From Branchiostoma belcheri (taxonomy: Eukaryota; Chordata; Leptocardii; Amphioxiformes; Branchiostomatidae), in NCBI RefSeq assembly GCF_001625305.1, contig NW_017802824.1, positions 3,022,787-3,086,786 of the forward strand: a DNA stretch of 64,000 nt. The letters run 5' to 3'. Each line of letters begins with the position of its first letter. Within the stretch, counting starts at the first letter, position 1. Below, piece by piece: positions 44,601 to 56,900 of this stretch. A program made the translations under genes and the position numbers. Below the pieces are notes generated by a model. The model did not search any database and was not told the DNA's origin. It was given only the letters and a program-made list of their open reading frames with translations.

Positions 44601-46090
44601 TGATTTAGATGTAGTTTTGGAATTTTGGGGGCTTGGGAAATAAATACCAGAATATGGTCCACTGTCAAAAGTTCAAAATGTTGACGAAAGTTCAAAAAAG
44701 AAATCCTTTTCTTTTTGCTACGGCAGGAATCAATGACGAAAATCAATGTCGACATATCGACTGGCCTTAACGTTCGGTTGCCTTAAGGCAGAGGCGGCGG
44801 AAGACGCATTTTCACTACAATATGAGTTGATAATTACGTTTTTGCTTACGTACGTTCTACAGTCATCGATTTACAATATTCAAAATTATACAGAAGGACA
44901 TGTACAATGAGTGTTGTGTCTTGTATTGGAAGATCTACGTATCAGGAACAGTAAGGGGTCGTACATTCATGAATTTTTGGCACACAAAAAAACACCATAC
45001 AGCACTTTTCACCGTTTCTTAGCCGTTTCAACGTATTAATATTCTCGGCAATTAGTAAGTCAAACTGTGATTTCATAAAATGTATTTCTGTTTCTTATTA
45101 CGTGGTCTATGGCATGCATTGTCAAGTATGCCTGCGGTAACCTGCATATCCCTTTTAAACCAAAAACGATAACAAAAGGTAATCGCTTTTGAACTTCTGA
45201 AGAAGAGAAAGACCAATACTTACTTGCTTAACCATAAATTCAATTAAGTGTGTTACGAGGTTAGTACGTGGAAAGTCTAGACGGAACTCTGACAACAGAT
45301 TGCCTGCGCATCAACAGCGTGCCATGGATGAAGGCATTACCCACGACAAAGACCATCAAACTACCAACAAATCAATACACCAAAGGATCAATCCAAACGC
45401 CACGGTAAGCCACAGAGATACCATCTTCAACAAGGAGTCTATCATCGGAACGAGGAACACAAAGGAGAAACAACGCGCGGACTTCCCGATCGATGGAAAA
45501 GTTTCCTGGCAAATGAAAAGATTTCTCCAAGGACCGGGCTCCAATAACACAGAGTGCTCTCGGCCCGTCTGAGACGTTACTTGAAAGTTGTAAGATTTAT
45601 TCCTTAGAAAACATTTTGGCACAATCAATAGTGTTGGTGAGATAGAGATGACTCTTCCAAGACAGGGCGGCTCACCTGATCAATGAGGCGGCTGATGATT
45701 ACAGGAAGGACAAGCCAAGGGGATTCGCAGCTTTAGTCCAAAATGGTACATAACGATTCTTCTGTCGCTCCAACGGGAGACACGATCACAGAAGACCCTT
45801 TGGACGGTGTGGAAATCAAATCTAGTTTGCACAAAGGGACAAGGTCAAGGATTGGAAGTCTGGATAGTCTTGTTCTACTGTCTGACTTTGCATCCACACT
45901 ATTGCACCATGCCAATACCTGTAACTACTAAAAGGTTCTTCCTTAATTATGTCTGGTGAATCTTCTGATCTTATTTCTATAGAGTATAGTCATTAGTGAC
46001 ATGTTACTGGCTTTTTCCAACATTCTATTCGTGCGCATCAGCAATAATTGTAGGGAGGGCATCCACACGCTTGACTTGGTAGATTTGCGG
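41700..46090. other. Repeat-poor intron or intergenic DNA
   Basis: No confident exon or mobile element was found. A GATAATAAG/TCATCGTCATGATCAT simple-sequence tract with self-complementary parts lies at about 44385-44490. The frames at 43536-43814 and 45300-45572 lack splice context. Confidence 0.45.
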
Positions 46091-46104
46091 CGATGGCATC
46101 ACCA

Positions 46105-46338
46105 TTAGGCAATATCCCTCCATGACTCTAAAACCTTCTTGTGTCTGAGGGCATCATAGCATCTTGTCTGCAGCCATGGAGAAACTTTTTCAAGGTCCCC
46201 AGAGAATGTTCCCAGACGATTCAGTGGCAACGAAAACTCCCATCCCGTTATTAAAAGAGACGGATTCCTCCCCGGGTACCAGAAAGATGCAGTCACCCGT
46301 GCGAGCTTGTGGAGTTCCCCCTTCACACTGACACCAAA
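46105..46338 (-). CDS. Possible terminal coding exon, unknown product
   Basis: On the minus strand a good acceptor (TTTTCCCACGTTCAG, next base 46338) opens in phase 0 into 77 codons ending in TAA at 46107-46105. Composition looks protein-like: F-G-V-S-V-K-G-E-L-H-K-L, then L-L-I-T-G-W-E, and it ends V-L-E-S-W-R-D-I-A. No upstream partner exon was found and the family was not recognised. It could be a lone pseudo-exon or a chance frame. Confidence 0.3.
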   Translation of the reverse strand, partial: FGVSVKGELHKLARVTASFWYPGRNPSLLITGWEFSLPLNRLGTFSGDLEKVSPWLQTRCYDALRHKKVLESWRDIA

Positions 46339-46359
46339 CTGAACGTGGGAAAACACACA

Positions 46360-48865
46360 ATGGGTTAGTTACATGACGCTTTCCCTAAACCTCTGACTCG
46401 ACACAGACTCCTTGTATCGTTGATTAGCTTTGGGACGTACTCCTTTGTGAACTTGAGTTATGAGAAAGGATTAGAGTTCGACCTTCTTCGTTGATGAGTG
46501 AGGGCGAGTTTATCTTCTGGTGACGTCCTCTGGGATGATCCAATCTTACTGGAAAATTTACACCAACAGTGATTACCTTCGGGAAATACCCTTTTCTTTC
46601 TTTACCTTGACTTCTGACAAAAGAAAAGATACAGATTCCACTCTTTCATTTTGCTTTGGCACTGAAATATCATGAAATCTAACTTGGCAATGCCGTAGCT
46701 ATGTAAAGCTTCTTCAGAACTTATATAGAGTGAACGCAACGCAATCAGCTCACAAAGCCTGAGAGTCTAGCGGTAAACTGAAAGTTTAATTGGTGCATGA
46801 GTTGGTAGATTTCTCTGGGACCCTCTGTGTTGTCAGAGGGATTATGTCGTCACCGCACTTCAATCTGTAAATGAAAGCAATGCGGAGACAGCGGCAACAG
46901 CTTGATCGACAGAACTTAGCGATGTCTGGTAAAACCTAATCCATTCACGCCACAGGGCCTGATGTATCCTGCACTTAGGACTTGAATTATCGGCTTGAAA
47001 CTTGGGGGATGTTTTGCACTGGGCATTGGAAGAACTTTGCCGATGTGTTTTGATACTTGTTGCATACTATGGCAATACTTGGTCTGTGGTCTGTGATTGC
47101 TTTTACTATCGCTTTGTATGCTCTCGAGAGTTGCGAGATTTAGAAAAGATCAACATCCTTAATGAAAAAGATTCAATGATCGACATTGATGCCTGATACA
47201 AATCTTGCTGTGGAGAACGCCTTGACTTGAATACGGGCCCTCCGCTATCTCTTGTGACAAAATGTGGAAGTGTACTGTAGTATTTTGTCTTGATTTTCAT
47301 AGCATTCGTTCCGATATTTTTATAGTCAAAGCTTAGCATGTATGTTTGTGTTTGAAAACGCGCATTGCTCTTAATAGAGAAAGAGTGGACTTGGTCCGGG
47401 CAACTCGCCCGACATGATGGTGCTTTCAAAGCGTTGAAGCCTCAGCTGCCATTCAAATGAAAGAAACGACAAGGGTCTGTAAGACCTGAAACGTTTTCAC
47501 GTCATTTTAGCCCCGCTAACGCTTAGCAACACCACATAATCGATCAAAATGTAATTTATCAAAAAGGAAAACTAAGTCTCTACGGTGTCCAAACATAGGG
47601 AGCTTTGGATTACTTTTCATTTAATTTCGACCACCATTCTGTGCTTCTTGTCAGGTATATTTGAAAACTCGATGACGAATGGGGAACCTGACAGGACAAA
47701 TTGAGTCTTGTCGTTATCTAATATTCGTTACTGAACTATATACGAAATGAGACTCCTGTAGATAGAAAAAAGGCTGGTGCCAGCATGGCCGAGCGTACAA
47801 TATGCATGCGAAATAAAACGTGATGGGATCACGAAGGAGCAAGAAAAACCTTTACAAATTTGCACTTAAAGTACGACGCTGTCGAAATCTCATACATGGA
47901 AGTAGAACTTGACGCTCCAAATACCCTTAAGGCCCATGGAAAGACTGTCTACATGTGATAACTGTGACTATGGCCCACGTATGGTGAAAAGCCTCCTAGA
48001 TCAACGGATTTGAAGTTACGACAGTCTTGAGTCTATGGTGGTGCTCCAAATATGATCCTACGCTAGGAGGGGTATGCACAAAGAAAAGATGTCTTAAAAG
48101 ATAGCGAATAAGACAATTTTGCTTTCTCCGTACATCCACAGAAATACACCGACACTCTAAAAGATTTAGGACATATTTCCTCGGTTTTGGGTCTCTCTAC
48201 TTCGCTAAACTTGTAATATATGAGAACAGTCACTTCAGAAATCCCGTGACTCGTTTTAAAAAACCCCATCTCCTCTCTAAACTTGTAGCCTGGGCCCATA
48301 ATGGTGAAGCCATGCATCTTTGTTTATGGGAAGATATATTGACATCTCCAGCGAACCACACACAAAAAATGAGCTATAAAAGAGTTCCTTCTCCCCAAGT
48401 ATCGATTCCGGTAAGAAATCTCCTTCAAAAAGCGCGCTGAAATCTCCAAGGAACCTCAAGTTTAATACAGCATAGAGCAGATTCATTGCCTATAAATAGA
48501 TTTCATAATGGAATTTGCCAGTCGAAACCGGTGTTTTTAATGAGGATCACAATCAATGTGAACATCGTTACTGTAGCGTTTTTCATCAAAGTAGGCAAGT
48601 GCAGTCATAACTTACCTCGCGGTCAATGGTGTACCCGGAGGGCAGTATTCTTGAAAACTAAGACCAAGTTATATGATACAATATATATTGGACACAAAGC
48701 AAAGTCTGAAAAGACATATTACCTCTATAACCTACACAGTAGACAGAACGTTATAATGGTTGTCAAAGTAATTGCACACTTGTTTGTTCAAAACATTTAG
48801 CAACATGAATAGCGTCAGGGGGAATCAATTGTATAGTCTACATTGTGACGATAGACCAGGTTAGT
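46360..48865. other. Repeat-poor DNA, no gene seen
   Basis: Open frames here are short, without matched splice sites or recognised motifs. No mobile element was identified. Confidence 0.4.
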
Positions 48866-48868
48866 CTT

Positions 48869-50050
48869 ATTATGTTTACCGAAGGAAAACATATTGTTTT
48901 TGCTCTGTTTCTTTTCTTTTTCTTCTCCAAACCAATAAGGTCAATGACCTGAACCGGACACCTGTTACCATAGTAACTAGTGTTACATCATGTTGCAATT
49001 TTATAGCAAGAGTGATTTAGACTCCTGTCGCCATATATGTAAAAGTCTTTGAGTAAGAATTAACAGAGCAGACGCGTGGTTAAAATGCGTGGTTTTCTAG
49101 ACCATATGCGAAGGTAAATATTATGCATTTGCTTTGCAAATGTTACCTTTCTAGTTTTAGTATCACTTTTGGTTGAAGCTAGCTGCTGTCACACATAGCT
49201 TAATAATTACTGCTAAACTCCCCCTTTCCCAACAACAATGGTTTATAAGAGTAGATCGGGAGCAAGGTCGGTTGTGGTTGGCTGGTGTTTGGTGAGGTCG
49301 GCTACTGTTCGGCTGTGCCAGAAGAATGTTTCACAATGTTTAAAACATTCGGGAGGTTGGACCATGGTTGGCTGGTGACTGGCGTCTAGGGGTCAAATTA
49401 AACTCAAATTTAACTCACATTCGAACGGATTCAAATGCCCTGAATCTGGTCAGACAGACCCCTCTCGAACTTTAGCCAACCTTGGTTGGTTGGTTGGTTA
49501 GTGTTCCAGCTAAGTTTCTAAATGTGTGACAGGGGCTCAAGATCTAATGGCAACGGAAGGTATGGAAGTAGTCCATGTTGCCATGGGCGGTTTTCAATTG
49601 CTTTCAAAATAGCACTCCGCATTTGTGTCGACCTATTTATGTCAACATGAGGACGCCGGGGTCTGTACCTATCAGTCAATTTTCATTAGCATTTTCTTTC
49701 GACATGGTTTGCTCTGACAGCCTAAGTATGCTACGTTCATATAGGTAAGTGCTTCATGTCAAGTACACTAAGAAAGTCAAATAAAAACTAGAAAAGTACT
49801 AACATTTGCAAAGCAAATGCATAATTTTAACCTTCGCTTATGGTCCACTCTGTTCATTCTTACTCAAACACATTCACATATATGGTGACAGGAGTCTAAA
49901 TCCCTCCTACTATAAAATTGCAACATGATTTAACCCAACACACGTTACCATGGTGATAGACAGTCTGGTTCAGACAGGTCACTGTTTGGAGAAGAAAGAG
50001 AGGGAGAGGAAATGCAGCAAAAACAATATTTTTTCCTTCATTTAACACAA
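48869..50050. repeat. Inverted pair of a 300-bp repeat around a TIR element
   Basis: A repeat at 48869-49189 (TGTTTACCGAAGGAAAACAT to ATGTTACCTTTCTAG) is found inverted at about 49780-50050. A further direct copy lies at 56187-56471. The TIR element at 49190-49539 sits between the inverted arms. Confidence 0.75.
49190..49539. mobile_element. TIR element family 4, spacer copy
   Basis: The ends GCTGTCACACATAGC and AATGTGTGACAGGGGCTC are inverted. The internal TTGGTTGGTTGGTT block is present. Confidence 0.72.
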
Positions 50051-50059
50051 AAAATGACT

Positions 50060-52140
50060 GAAACTGGCAGCCGCAACAGGTAAGACAGAAAGAAAAAAAA
50101 AAAGACACAAGGATGCCCTCACCTCGTCATCCGAATTATTGACCTCAGCGCGAGAATGAAAAAACGATCGTGCAGTTTTCACACACACCGTTATAATTCA
50201 GAGAAATATAATAATCGATATGTTATGGCCATGTAACTCAGAATTCAATTACTCGTCTCTCTTCTGTCGTGCATATTTATTATTTAGCAAGTTAGGTTAG
50301 GAAAGTTATTTGGTGCTTTATGGTGCAATGCCCTTCTTGTATCTATTAGTCCCCCTCCCCCATATTCTTTTTTGGATAGCCCTCAGGAGTATATCTAGCC
50401 TAACGACCAGCCGTATGACTATTACATGTAGCTTAGCGTTAGCTGGTGTGTTTGCAAGGTATTGACCATTGGAACGCGACCCTAAGCCTTACAAAGCTGG
50501 GTGCTAGGCTAGAGTAATTCAGGAAGGAAACAGGTATTAATTTTACGTTGCTTTAGACTAATACATGTTACCGAGGCAGGTACCCAACTATGCTTTAATA
50601 GCACACTCACACGTAACGATAATGTGCTACGTCTTTACAAGCGGGGCGCCCCCTAGTGCTGCAGTTCTTCACACACCACTCTCTCTCAGCACAAAGTTCA
50701 CTCAGCCGCAATTGGTTAATACTTCTTTAGAGAGTGTACCATGAAAACAGTGTCGATCAATATAGGGCACAGACAGTCGTCTCAGCGAGGACGAAAAATC
50801 TATTAACGACGCGGGAAGTAGATAATGGACTTGCGATTTTCTGTCGTCTAAATGCAAACGAGTTTTCCGGAATGAGGACTGGTGAGCTAAGCGGTGACTG
50901 AGGGTTCGATTTTTCTGCGGCCATGTCAGGATTGCCACCTGTGGAGGGAGATAAAGACTTAACTGATGGGACCAGCAAGAGTCAACAGATGAGTTCTGTA
51001 GAATGACTGTCCACCGTCATTGTGACGTCCTCTTCGATTCCTATTAGAAAACCGTTTCAATTTGTTCCGTGTCCGTGTAATAAGGGAAAGCTTGACTCAC
51101 TGTTCGGTTATCTTTAAATGTTTCTGTATCTCTTGATCGTAGACGGAAGCTTGGATGGGTCATTGGTGTTGTTTGTTTGATTGGTTTGCAAAGAGTTTAA
51201 CTTAAAAGGTCGTAAATGGACAATAATTTTTTGTAAGTGAAAACTTTTGTTCCAAGACAAAGAATTGCTTCAAACTAGTACCTATGGCTTTCGAACAGTC
51301 ACTCTGGTCTTCTTCGATAGACTGACCCAGTAATGAGACTTGTCACGTGGCTTCTCTGATGTGTGGCGTCAACACTGGGTCAAAGGTATCTGGTAAACAA
51401 TATCCACCCCCGTCGCGGTTGAGCTCAAGTGACAAGTCTCACTTGGTCTATGGAGGAAGACCAGAATGACTGATCGAAAGCTTTCAAATTGTATAAGAGC
51501 CATTCTTCGTGTTGGAACAAAGCTTTTGAGTTTAAACATGTAACTACCACATATTTTACATAACTAATGGTTTTTGGTTATGTAATCATGAGTTGTATCG
51601 AAAGAAAGCAGATTCTATGGGTTTTTGACTTTAAATCAGTCATATTCACTACACGAAATATCAAGCATAATTAAAGCATCCATAAATGTACACGAAAGTG
51701 ATGAAATGGAACCTTTATACATGCTTTAAGTTGTGTTTAACGAATTGATTTTGCACAGTTATCAACAGGGAATAATTTTTGGAGATCTTTTATTGGCCTT
51801 GGTCAAAGGTTGACCATAAAGAACGTGATGAATTTGTCAATGTTTCGAACTGTGTCCTTCACCGACGGTTAGTTTTTCAACCAGGGACAGAAAAGTGAAG
51901 TGCTTCTCTCTCGTCTGTCTCCCGACAATAAAAAAGCTACAAATTACACATTTTATTGCGTTGAGCATCTCCAGATCACTGACTATAAAACCCTCTCTCG
52001 GCCGTAAAAACGCAGCCCATACCGAAGTGAAACAATTTCACAGTTTGTGTAGCACGGTAATTTGATTATCTGCGCTAAGACGCAACGAGGTGGCGATGAT
52101 AAGAATCAAGTAAATGCAAGTGTGAGGACCACTTACGACA
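50060..52140. other. Intergenic DNA with an inverted repeat at 51250-51535
   Basis: TTTTGTTCCAAGACAAAGAA and GCTTTCGAACAGTCACTCTG near 51250-51305 are inverted against CAGAATGACTGATCGAAAGC and TTGGAACAAAGCTTTTG near 51463-51530. CCAGTAATGAGACTTGTCAC / GTGACAAGTCTCACTTGG also pairs. This looks like a TIR or head-to-head repeat. No gene was recognised. Confidence 0.55.
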
Positions 52141-52145
52141 CTTAC

Positions 52146-52469
52146 AGGACGTAAAAATGCCGTAAGATATTCCACTGCTTCCACTTTTACTGCACGCACA
52201 GACGCCAAGGGGTCAGAAGTCGTCGTCAGACCGCCGCTTACGATAACATTTCCGCTACGGGTCGCGGCGATAGGACGCTGTAATGGACTTTTCTTGGCCA
52301 TACCGTACAGCAGTTTGTACAAATCAATGTAAAGCACATCCTCGGGGAGTTTATCCCCCAACAGCAGATGTACTAGACGTCCACTTGATAAAAGGCTTAA
52401 CTTTTCATGTCGTAGCAGAAGTAAATCAGGCAGAAAAGAGGTAATGGAGCGTGTGGGGAGAGGAAACAT
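52146..52469 (-). CDS. Possible first coding exon, unknown product
   Basis: The minus-strand ATG at 52469 begins 108 codons that end exactly at a perfect donor, CCT|GTAAGT (GT at 52145-52144), in phase 0. The sequence looks protein-like, with G-R-L-V-H-L-L-L-G-D-K-L-P-E-D-V and A-A-T-R-S-G-N-V-I-V-S-G-G. A TGA lies two codons before the ATG, so it can only be a first exon in this frame. No partner exon and no known family were found. Confidence 0.28.
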
Positions 52470-52479
52470 TTCTCATCCT

Positions 52480-53420
52480 GCTCGGGTGGAAGCTATCAAA
52501 GACAAGGCACTGAGACGTGAAGAGTCGGAGGGGTCAAAGGCATTAAGGAATCTGCTCTGAGGATTGAATCTAGCCGCTCGTGGAACGTTACTGTGGACAG
52601 AAGCTATTAGACAAACACAAAGAGATGTCTACACGTGTCGGCACCGGATTGATCGTCAGCTAAATTTACATCAAAGATAAGGTTAGGATTGGTGGGGCGT
52701 GTGTACTTTGGTTGGTGGAACTTTGAGTACACAACTGCACAGATCATTGTGTATTGTTGTGCGGCAGCCAAACTTTCAACGTAACTTTCAATCGGCTGTC
52801 GCAACTTTTTTTATGTACTAAAACAGATTTAAATAGATAAAGACAAAATGACGACGCATTCTGGTTACGTTAAACTTATATCAGCGCCACCATTAAACAC
52901 AATCAAGGAACAAAAACACGAAAGTCCTTAATCTAAGAATTGAACATGGGCAATCAAACAACAATTTGTAGTTAAATATAAATCTTACTATTATGAGTCT
53001 TAACACTCCCTCCTTTAGTATTTTTGGTAGGACACGAGTAAAGTAGTAGTAATTTAAATTTATGAATCATTGTAGAAGTGTTTTAACTTTATTTTTATGC
53101 ATAAAAACATTTAATATTAGAATGAATTGCAACATATCATCGTTATGAATTTGGGCAGAGCAATAAAATTTCTTTCTGCCGACGACAGGGTGTAAATTTA
53201 TGTGAAAATATGAAACATAAACATAGTGGTACTTATGACTTCAATAACGTAGAAAGCACATGCATGTTTCACAACGTTATCGTCGCTATACTTTATTATA
53301 ACAGAATAGCTATAAAACATGTCACGTAGCGCTTTGATGGTGTTGGAGCAATTTCCTGGAGTCCCTATGAACAACCATCGTGCTCTCTTTATCCCCACTC
53401 CACTAATAATACCCCTACTC
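52480..53420. other. A-T rich DNA, no gene seen
   Basis: The short minus-strand frames at 52607-52804 and 53198-53440 have no splice context. No repeat was recognised. Confidence 0.4.
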
Positions 53421-53428
53421 CACTCAGA

Positions 53429-54157
53429 CGGCGCTCTCACGGGGCTCTCTCTGCGACCTGAAATTGGCCAGAGCGAGGAGAGAGCGTGATGAGAGCGCGA
53501 TGGGAGCGCGATGACAGCGCGATGAGAGCGCGACGAGAGCGCGATGAGAGCGCGATGAGAGCGTGATGAGAGCGCGGTGAGAGCGCGATGAGAGCGCGAT
53601 GAGAGCGCGATGAGAGCGCCACGAGAGCGCGACGAGAGCGCGACGAGAGCGCGATGAGAGCGCGATGTGAGCGCGATGAGAGCGTGATGAGAGCGCGATG
53701 TGAGCGCGGTGAGAGCGTGATGAGAGCGCGGTGAGAGCGCAGTGAGAGCGTGATGAGAGCGCGGTGAGAGCGTGATGAGAGCGTGATGAGAGCGTGATGA
53801 GAGCGCGGTGAGAGCGCGATGAGAGCGCGATGAGAGTGCGATGAGAGAGTGATGACAGCGCGATGAGAGCGTGATGAGAGCGTGATGAGAGCGCGATGAG
53901 AGCGCGATGAGAGCGCCATGAGAGCGCCATGAGCGCCGTCACCTCGGCGATTTCAAGCAACCGCGTTATACCATCGCCGTGAGAGCGCCGAGGACAGCGA
54001 TGCAACGATGAGCGCCGTGGGAGCGCCGTGAGAGCGCCATGAGAGCGCACAACGACCCCAACCTTAATTTGGATACAAAAATGGAGATCTCGGCGCTCTC
54101 ATGGCGCTCTCTCCTCGCTCTGGCCAATTTCAGGTCGCAGAGAGCGCGCCGTGAGAG
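53429..54157. mobile_element. Foldback element with minisatellite core
   Basis: The outer arms CTCTGCGACCTGAAATTGGC and GCCAATTTCAGGTCGCAGAG (at about 53448 and 54118) are inverted and extend through CCAGAGCGAGGAGAGAGCG. The interior from about 53480 to 53940 is some 45 copies of a 10-11-base unit, GAGAGCGCGAT, with variants CGTGAT, CGCGGT and CGCGAC. The 208- and 160-codon minus frames of S-R-S-H-R-A repeats are by-products. Confidence 0.82.
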
Positions 54158-54366
54158 CGACACTAAGTGAAATGGGGGCCTTACGGGAAAACATTTGTCG
54201 TACTGCATATCCCGAGAGCTGGCAGCATGAAATCCACGGGTCCGGAAGGGTCATCAGTTTAGCGCGGTGTCCATAGCCGGTAGGGATTTCAGCCTGTATA
54301 GAGAAGCCATTCCGGTAAGTACCTAAGATACGTGGCGAGGTGCCAGGATCAAGCGGGAATAACATG

Positions 54367-54775
54367 GACATGCAAGATGAATGTAAATGCCAAATGACAT
54401 AAAATATGCTTCCTACACCTGTAGATTGCTTGCGAGCAAAATGCTTCACCCAGTTTTATCTGTGCAAAAGAAAAATGTATCAGCATTTATATTCCTACAC
54501 GATGCTGTAACAAAATAGTGCAATACACTTGTATTAGTTAGGTTGGATCAGGTAAGACATAAAACAATGGAATTACATACACAAGATGAATGGTAATGCC
54601 GAATGACATAAAATATGCTTCCACACTTGTAGCATTCTTACAGGCACTCGCTTTTATCTATGCAGAGGAAAAATGTATCAGCATTTATATTCCTGCACAC
54701 TGATGTAACAAAATAGTGCAATACACTTGTATTGGTTAGGTTGGATTAGGTAAGACATAAAACAAAGAAATGCGT
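54367..54775. repeat. Diverged tandem duplication, about 212-bp unit
   Basis: ATGACATAAAATATGCTTCC, AAAATGTATCAGCATTTATA and TAACAAAATAGTGCAATACA each occur twice in the same order, at about 54395/54604, 54472/54670 and 54508/54706. Confidence 0.85.
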
Positions 54776-55509
54776 GCTTGATACGAGTTTTCCTTCTAAA
54801 GCCCTGTTTTATTCCATGGCAGTATAGTATAGCAATCATATTTTTAAACGATGGAAGAGCCCTTCGAAAATGGACTTTTGGAAAACTTGTGATACGTGCA
54901 GTGCCTATCAAAGCTTAATATATTCAAGGCACGGAAACTGTTATTGAAGCACGCTTAAATATCTGTAGTGTACAGGTGACGTTTCTTCCTCCTTTCCGCA
55001 GCTTTACGACCCCTATACGTGCATGTAAAGATTGAGTTGATTTTTTTACTGGAATATCATTCTCAAGGGCGTATTGCAACTACAAAAGGAGAATTTGATA
55101 CAAGTACAATTAAGTAATTCATAATTAGACACAAAAATATATAAGAAGAAACTACCGTATAGGGTAGTTAACTCCTAAATCTACTGGGTTTGATTTCTTT
55201 TTTTAAGAGAGCGGAAGACAAAAGTACTGTACCACTTTTTCCGGAATGTTGGTGCCTTTCCGCGACTTTGTCTTGTCTTTTGGTTTACGGTAGCAACAAC
55301 AGCTTACTGATGACGCTACACTGACTGGTGATTTGAATGCTTACAGTAATGAAAGTAATAAGACGGGTGAGATGAATATACTGCTAACACACCGGCAAAT
55401 GCAGTCGTGATACGTGTCCGTGGGAAAGAACGGCTAATAAAGAAAATTTATTGAAAATACATGTCAGAGGGCTAATTGTAGGTACAAACAACATGTATGA
55501 ACAAGAAAC

Positions 55510-55720
55510 ATACGTGTTACGGTGCAGTTTTACGGAATACAGTGCAATCGTATTACTATACAGTGCAATTTCATTAGTAAAATTGCACTGAGTACTAGTA
55601 AAATTTTACTAGTAAAATTGCACTGTATTCCGTAAAATTGCACTGTATACTAATACGATTGTACTGTAGTCAGTAAAATTGCATTGTATTCCGTAAAATT
55701 GCACTGTATACTCTGGCACC
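55510..55720. repeat. Palindromic repeat, GTAAAATTGCACTGTAT units
   Basis: GTAAAATTGCACTGTATTCC and its reverse complement alternate about eight times around a centre near TACTAGTAAAATTTTACTAGTA (55591-55612). The whole block can fold into a long hairpin. Confidence 0.85.
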
Positions 55721-56186
55721 CTGAATATTAGCCAGCCCCTGTGCATGTGTGTGTGAGAGTACATGCAGGTTTAGTACAGGCCATGGGTCATGGTCGGTGT
55801 TGATTAAACGTCCTCCTGGCCGCTCGCCGCGCCACTATCTTGGATCAGTTCATTTGGCTCCGAGATGTGCGAGTTCAAAAGCAGGTCTACCGAGACTAAG
55901 TGATGTCATCACCTTGTCGAAGCAGAGGGCGCCAGGTTTCTGAAGGTCCGTGTGCGTCACTGAGCCTTACGGATATGCCCAGGGTACGTAAAATCGAAGT
56001 AAGCCGTTGAAGATGCAATTTGTGAAAGCAGAAAACTTATTTTGATTACGTAGCACTACACACTGTAAGTGATTACAAGCAACCACAGCTATTTAATCGT
56101 GATTATCCAACACAACTCTACATTCTTGTTTTTTGACTACTCTTTTGTCAGAAGTATTTTATTAAAGTAGCGTTTTTATTAGATTT
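55721..56186. other. No gene recognised
   Basis: A short frame at 55749-55943 has no splice or domain support. Confidence 0.4.
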
Positions 56187-56471
56187 TTTATGTTTACCGA
56201 AGGAAAACATATTGTTTTTGCTCAATTTCTTCCTCTTCTTCTCCAAACAAATAAGGTCAATGACCTGAACCAGACGCCTCTCACCATGGTAACTGGTGTT
56301 GGGTGACATCATGTTGCAATTTTATAGCAGGAGGGATTTAGACTCCTGTCATTGCTCACCATATAAATGAATGTGTTTGAGTAAGAATTAACAGAGCAGA
56401 CAATATGCGAAGGTAAACATTATGCATTTGCTGACAAATGTTACCTTTCTAGTTTAGTATCTATTTTAGTT
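56187..56471. repeat. Third copy of the 48.9-kb repeat
   Basis: It has the same orientation as 48869-49189 (TGTTTACCGAAGGAAAACAT ... ATGTTACCTTTCTAG). A G9 run lies about 35 bases later. Confidence 0.8.
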
Positions 56472-56599
56472 AGAGAAGCTGATCTGATGCCTATGCTATC
56501 ACTGTTGGGGGGGGGGGAGCTAACAGAATTACGGTACATAATGAAATGTTTTTCTTCCGTATAAAACAGACAAATTCCTCTGGTTGGCCTCTATATACT

Positions 56600-56900
56600 C
56601 TATCACTATATGAAGTACAAGTCAGGAGCTTTTAATTTCCTTGGTACAAGTAGAGCGCCGCGCAGCTGTGGTGGAAAATGTGAATCCAAATCAGATTTCC
56701 CACCGCCTAGGCCTGGCTATCCTGAAAAGTGGATGGAGAAAATGGAAGTTTATGGGGGTCCGCGCCAGCTGAGGCTCAGCGGGGAACGATTAAACCGTCA
56801 GGCAGGCGTGAAACCGCGGCGGTGTATTACCGCACACGCCGGGGTAATGGCACATCGATTGCCGCGTGGACCCCAAAAGAAGCACCGTCAAAGTGACTGA
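56600..56900. other. GC-rich island, 96-codon frame, uncertain
   Basis: A GC-rich patch with GCGCCGCGCAGC and AAACCGCGGCGG in an A-T rich region carries a plus frame at 56610-56900. No signal peptide, domain or splice evidence was seen. It may be regulatory or a repeat remnant. Confidence 0.3.

Noticed and set aside
52146..52469. Assignment to a known nucleolar-protein family
   Set aside because: Only a few residues (I-D-L, L-Y) matched from memory, which is not enough evidence.
53424..54050. 208- and 160-codon minus-strand frames rich in S-R-S-H-R-A
   Set aside because: They are produced by the GAGAGCGCGAT minisatellite, with no start context or splice signals.
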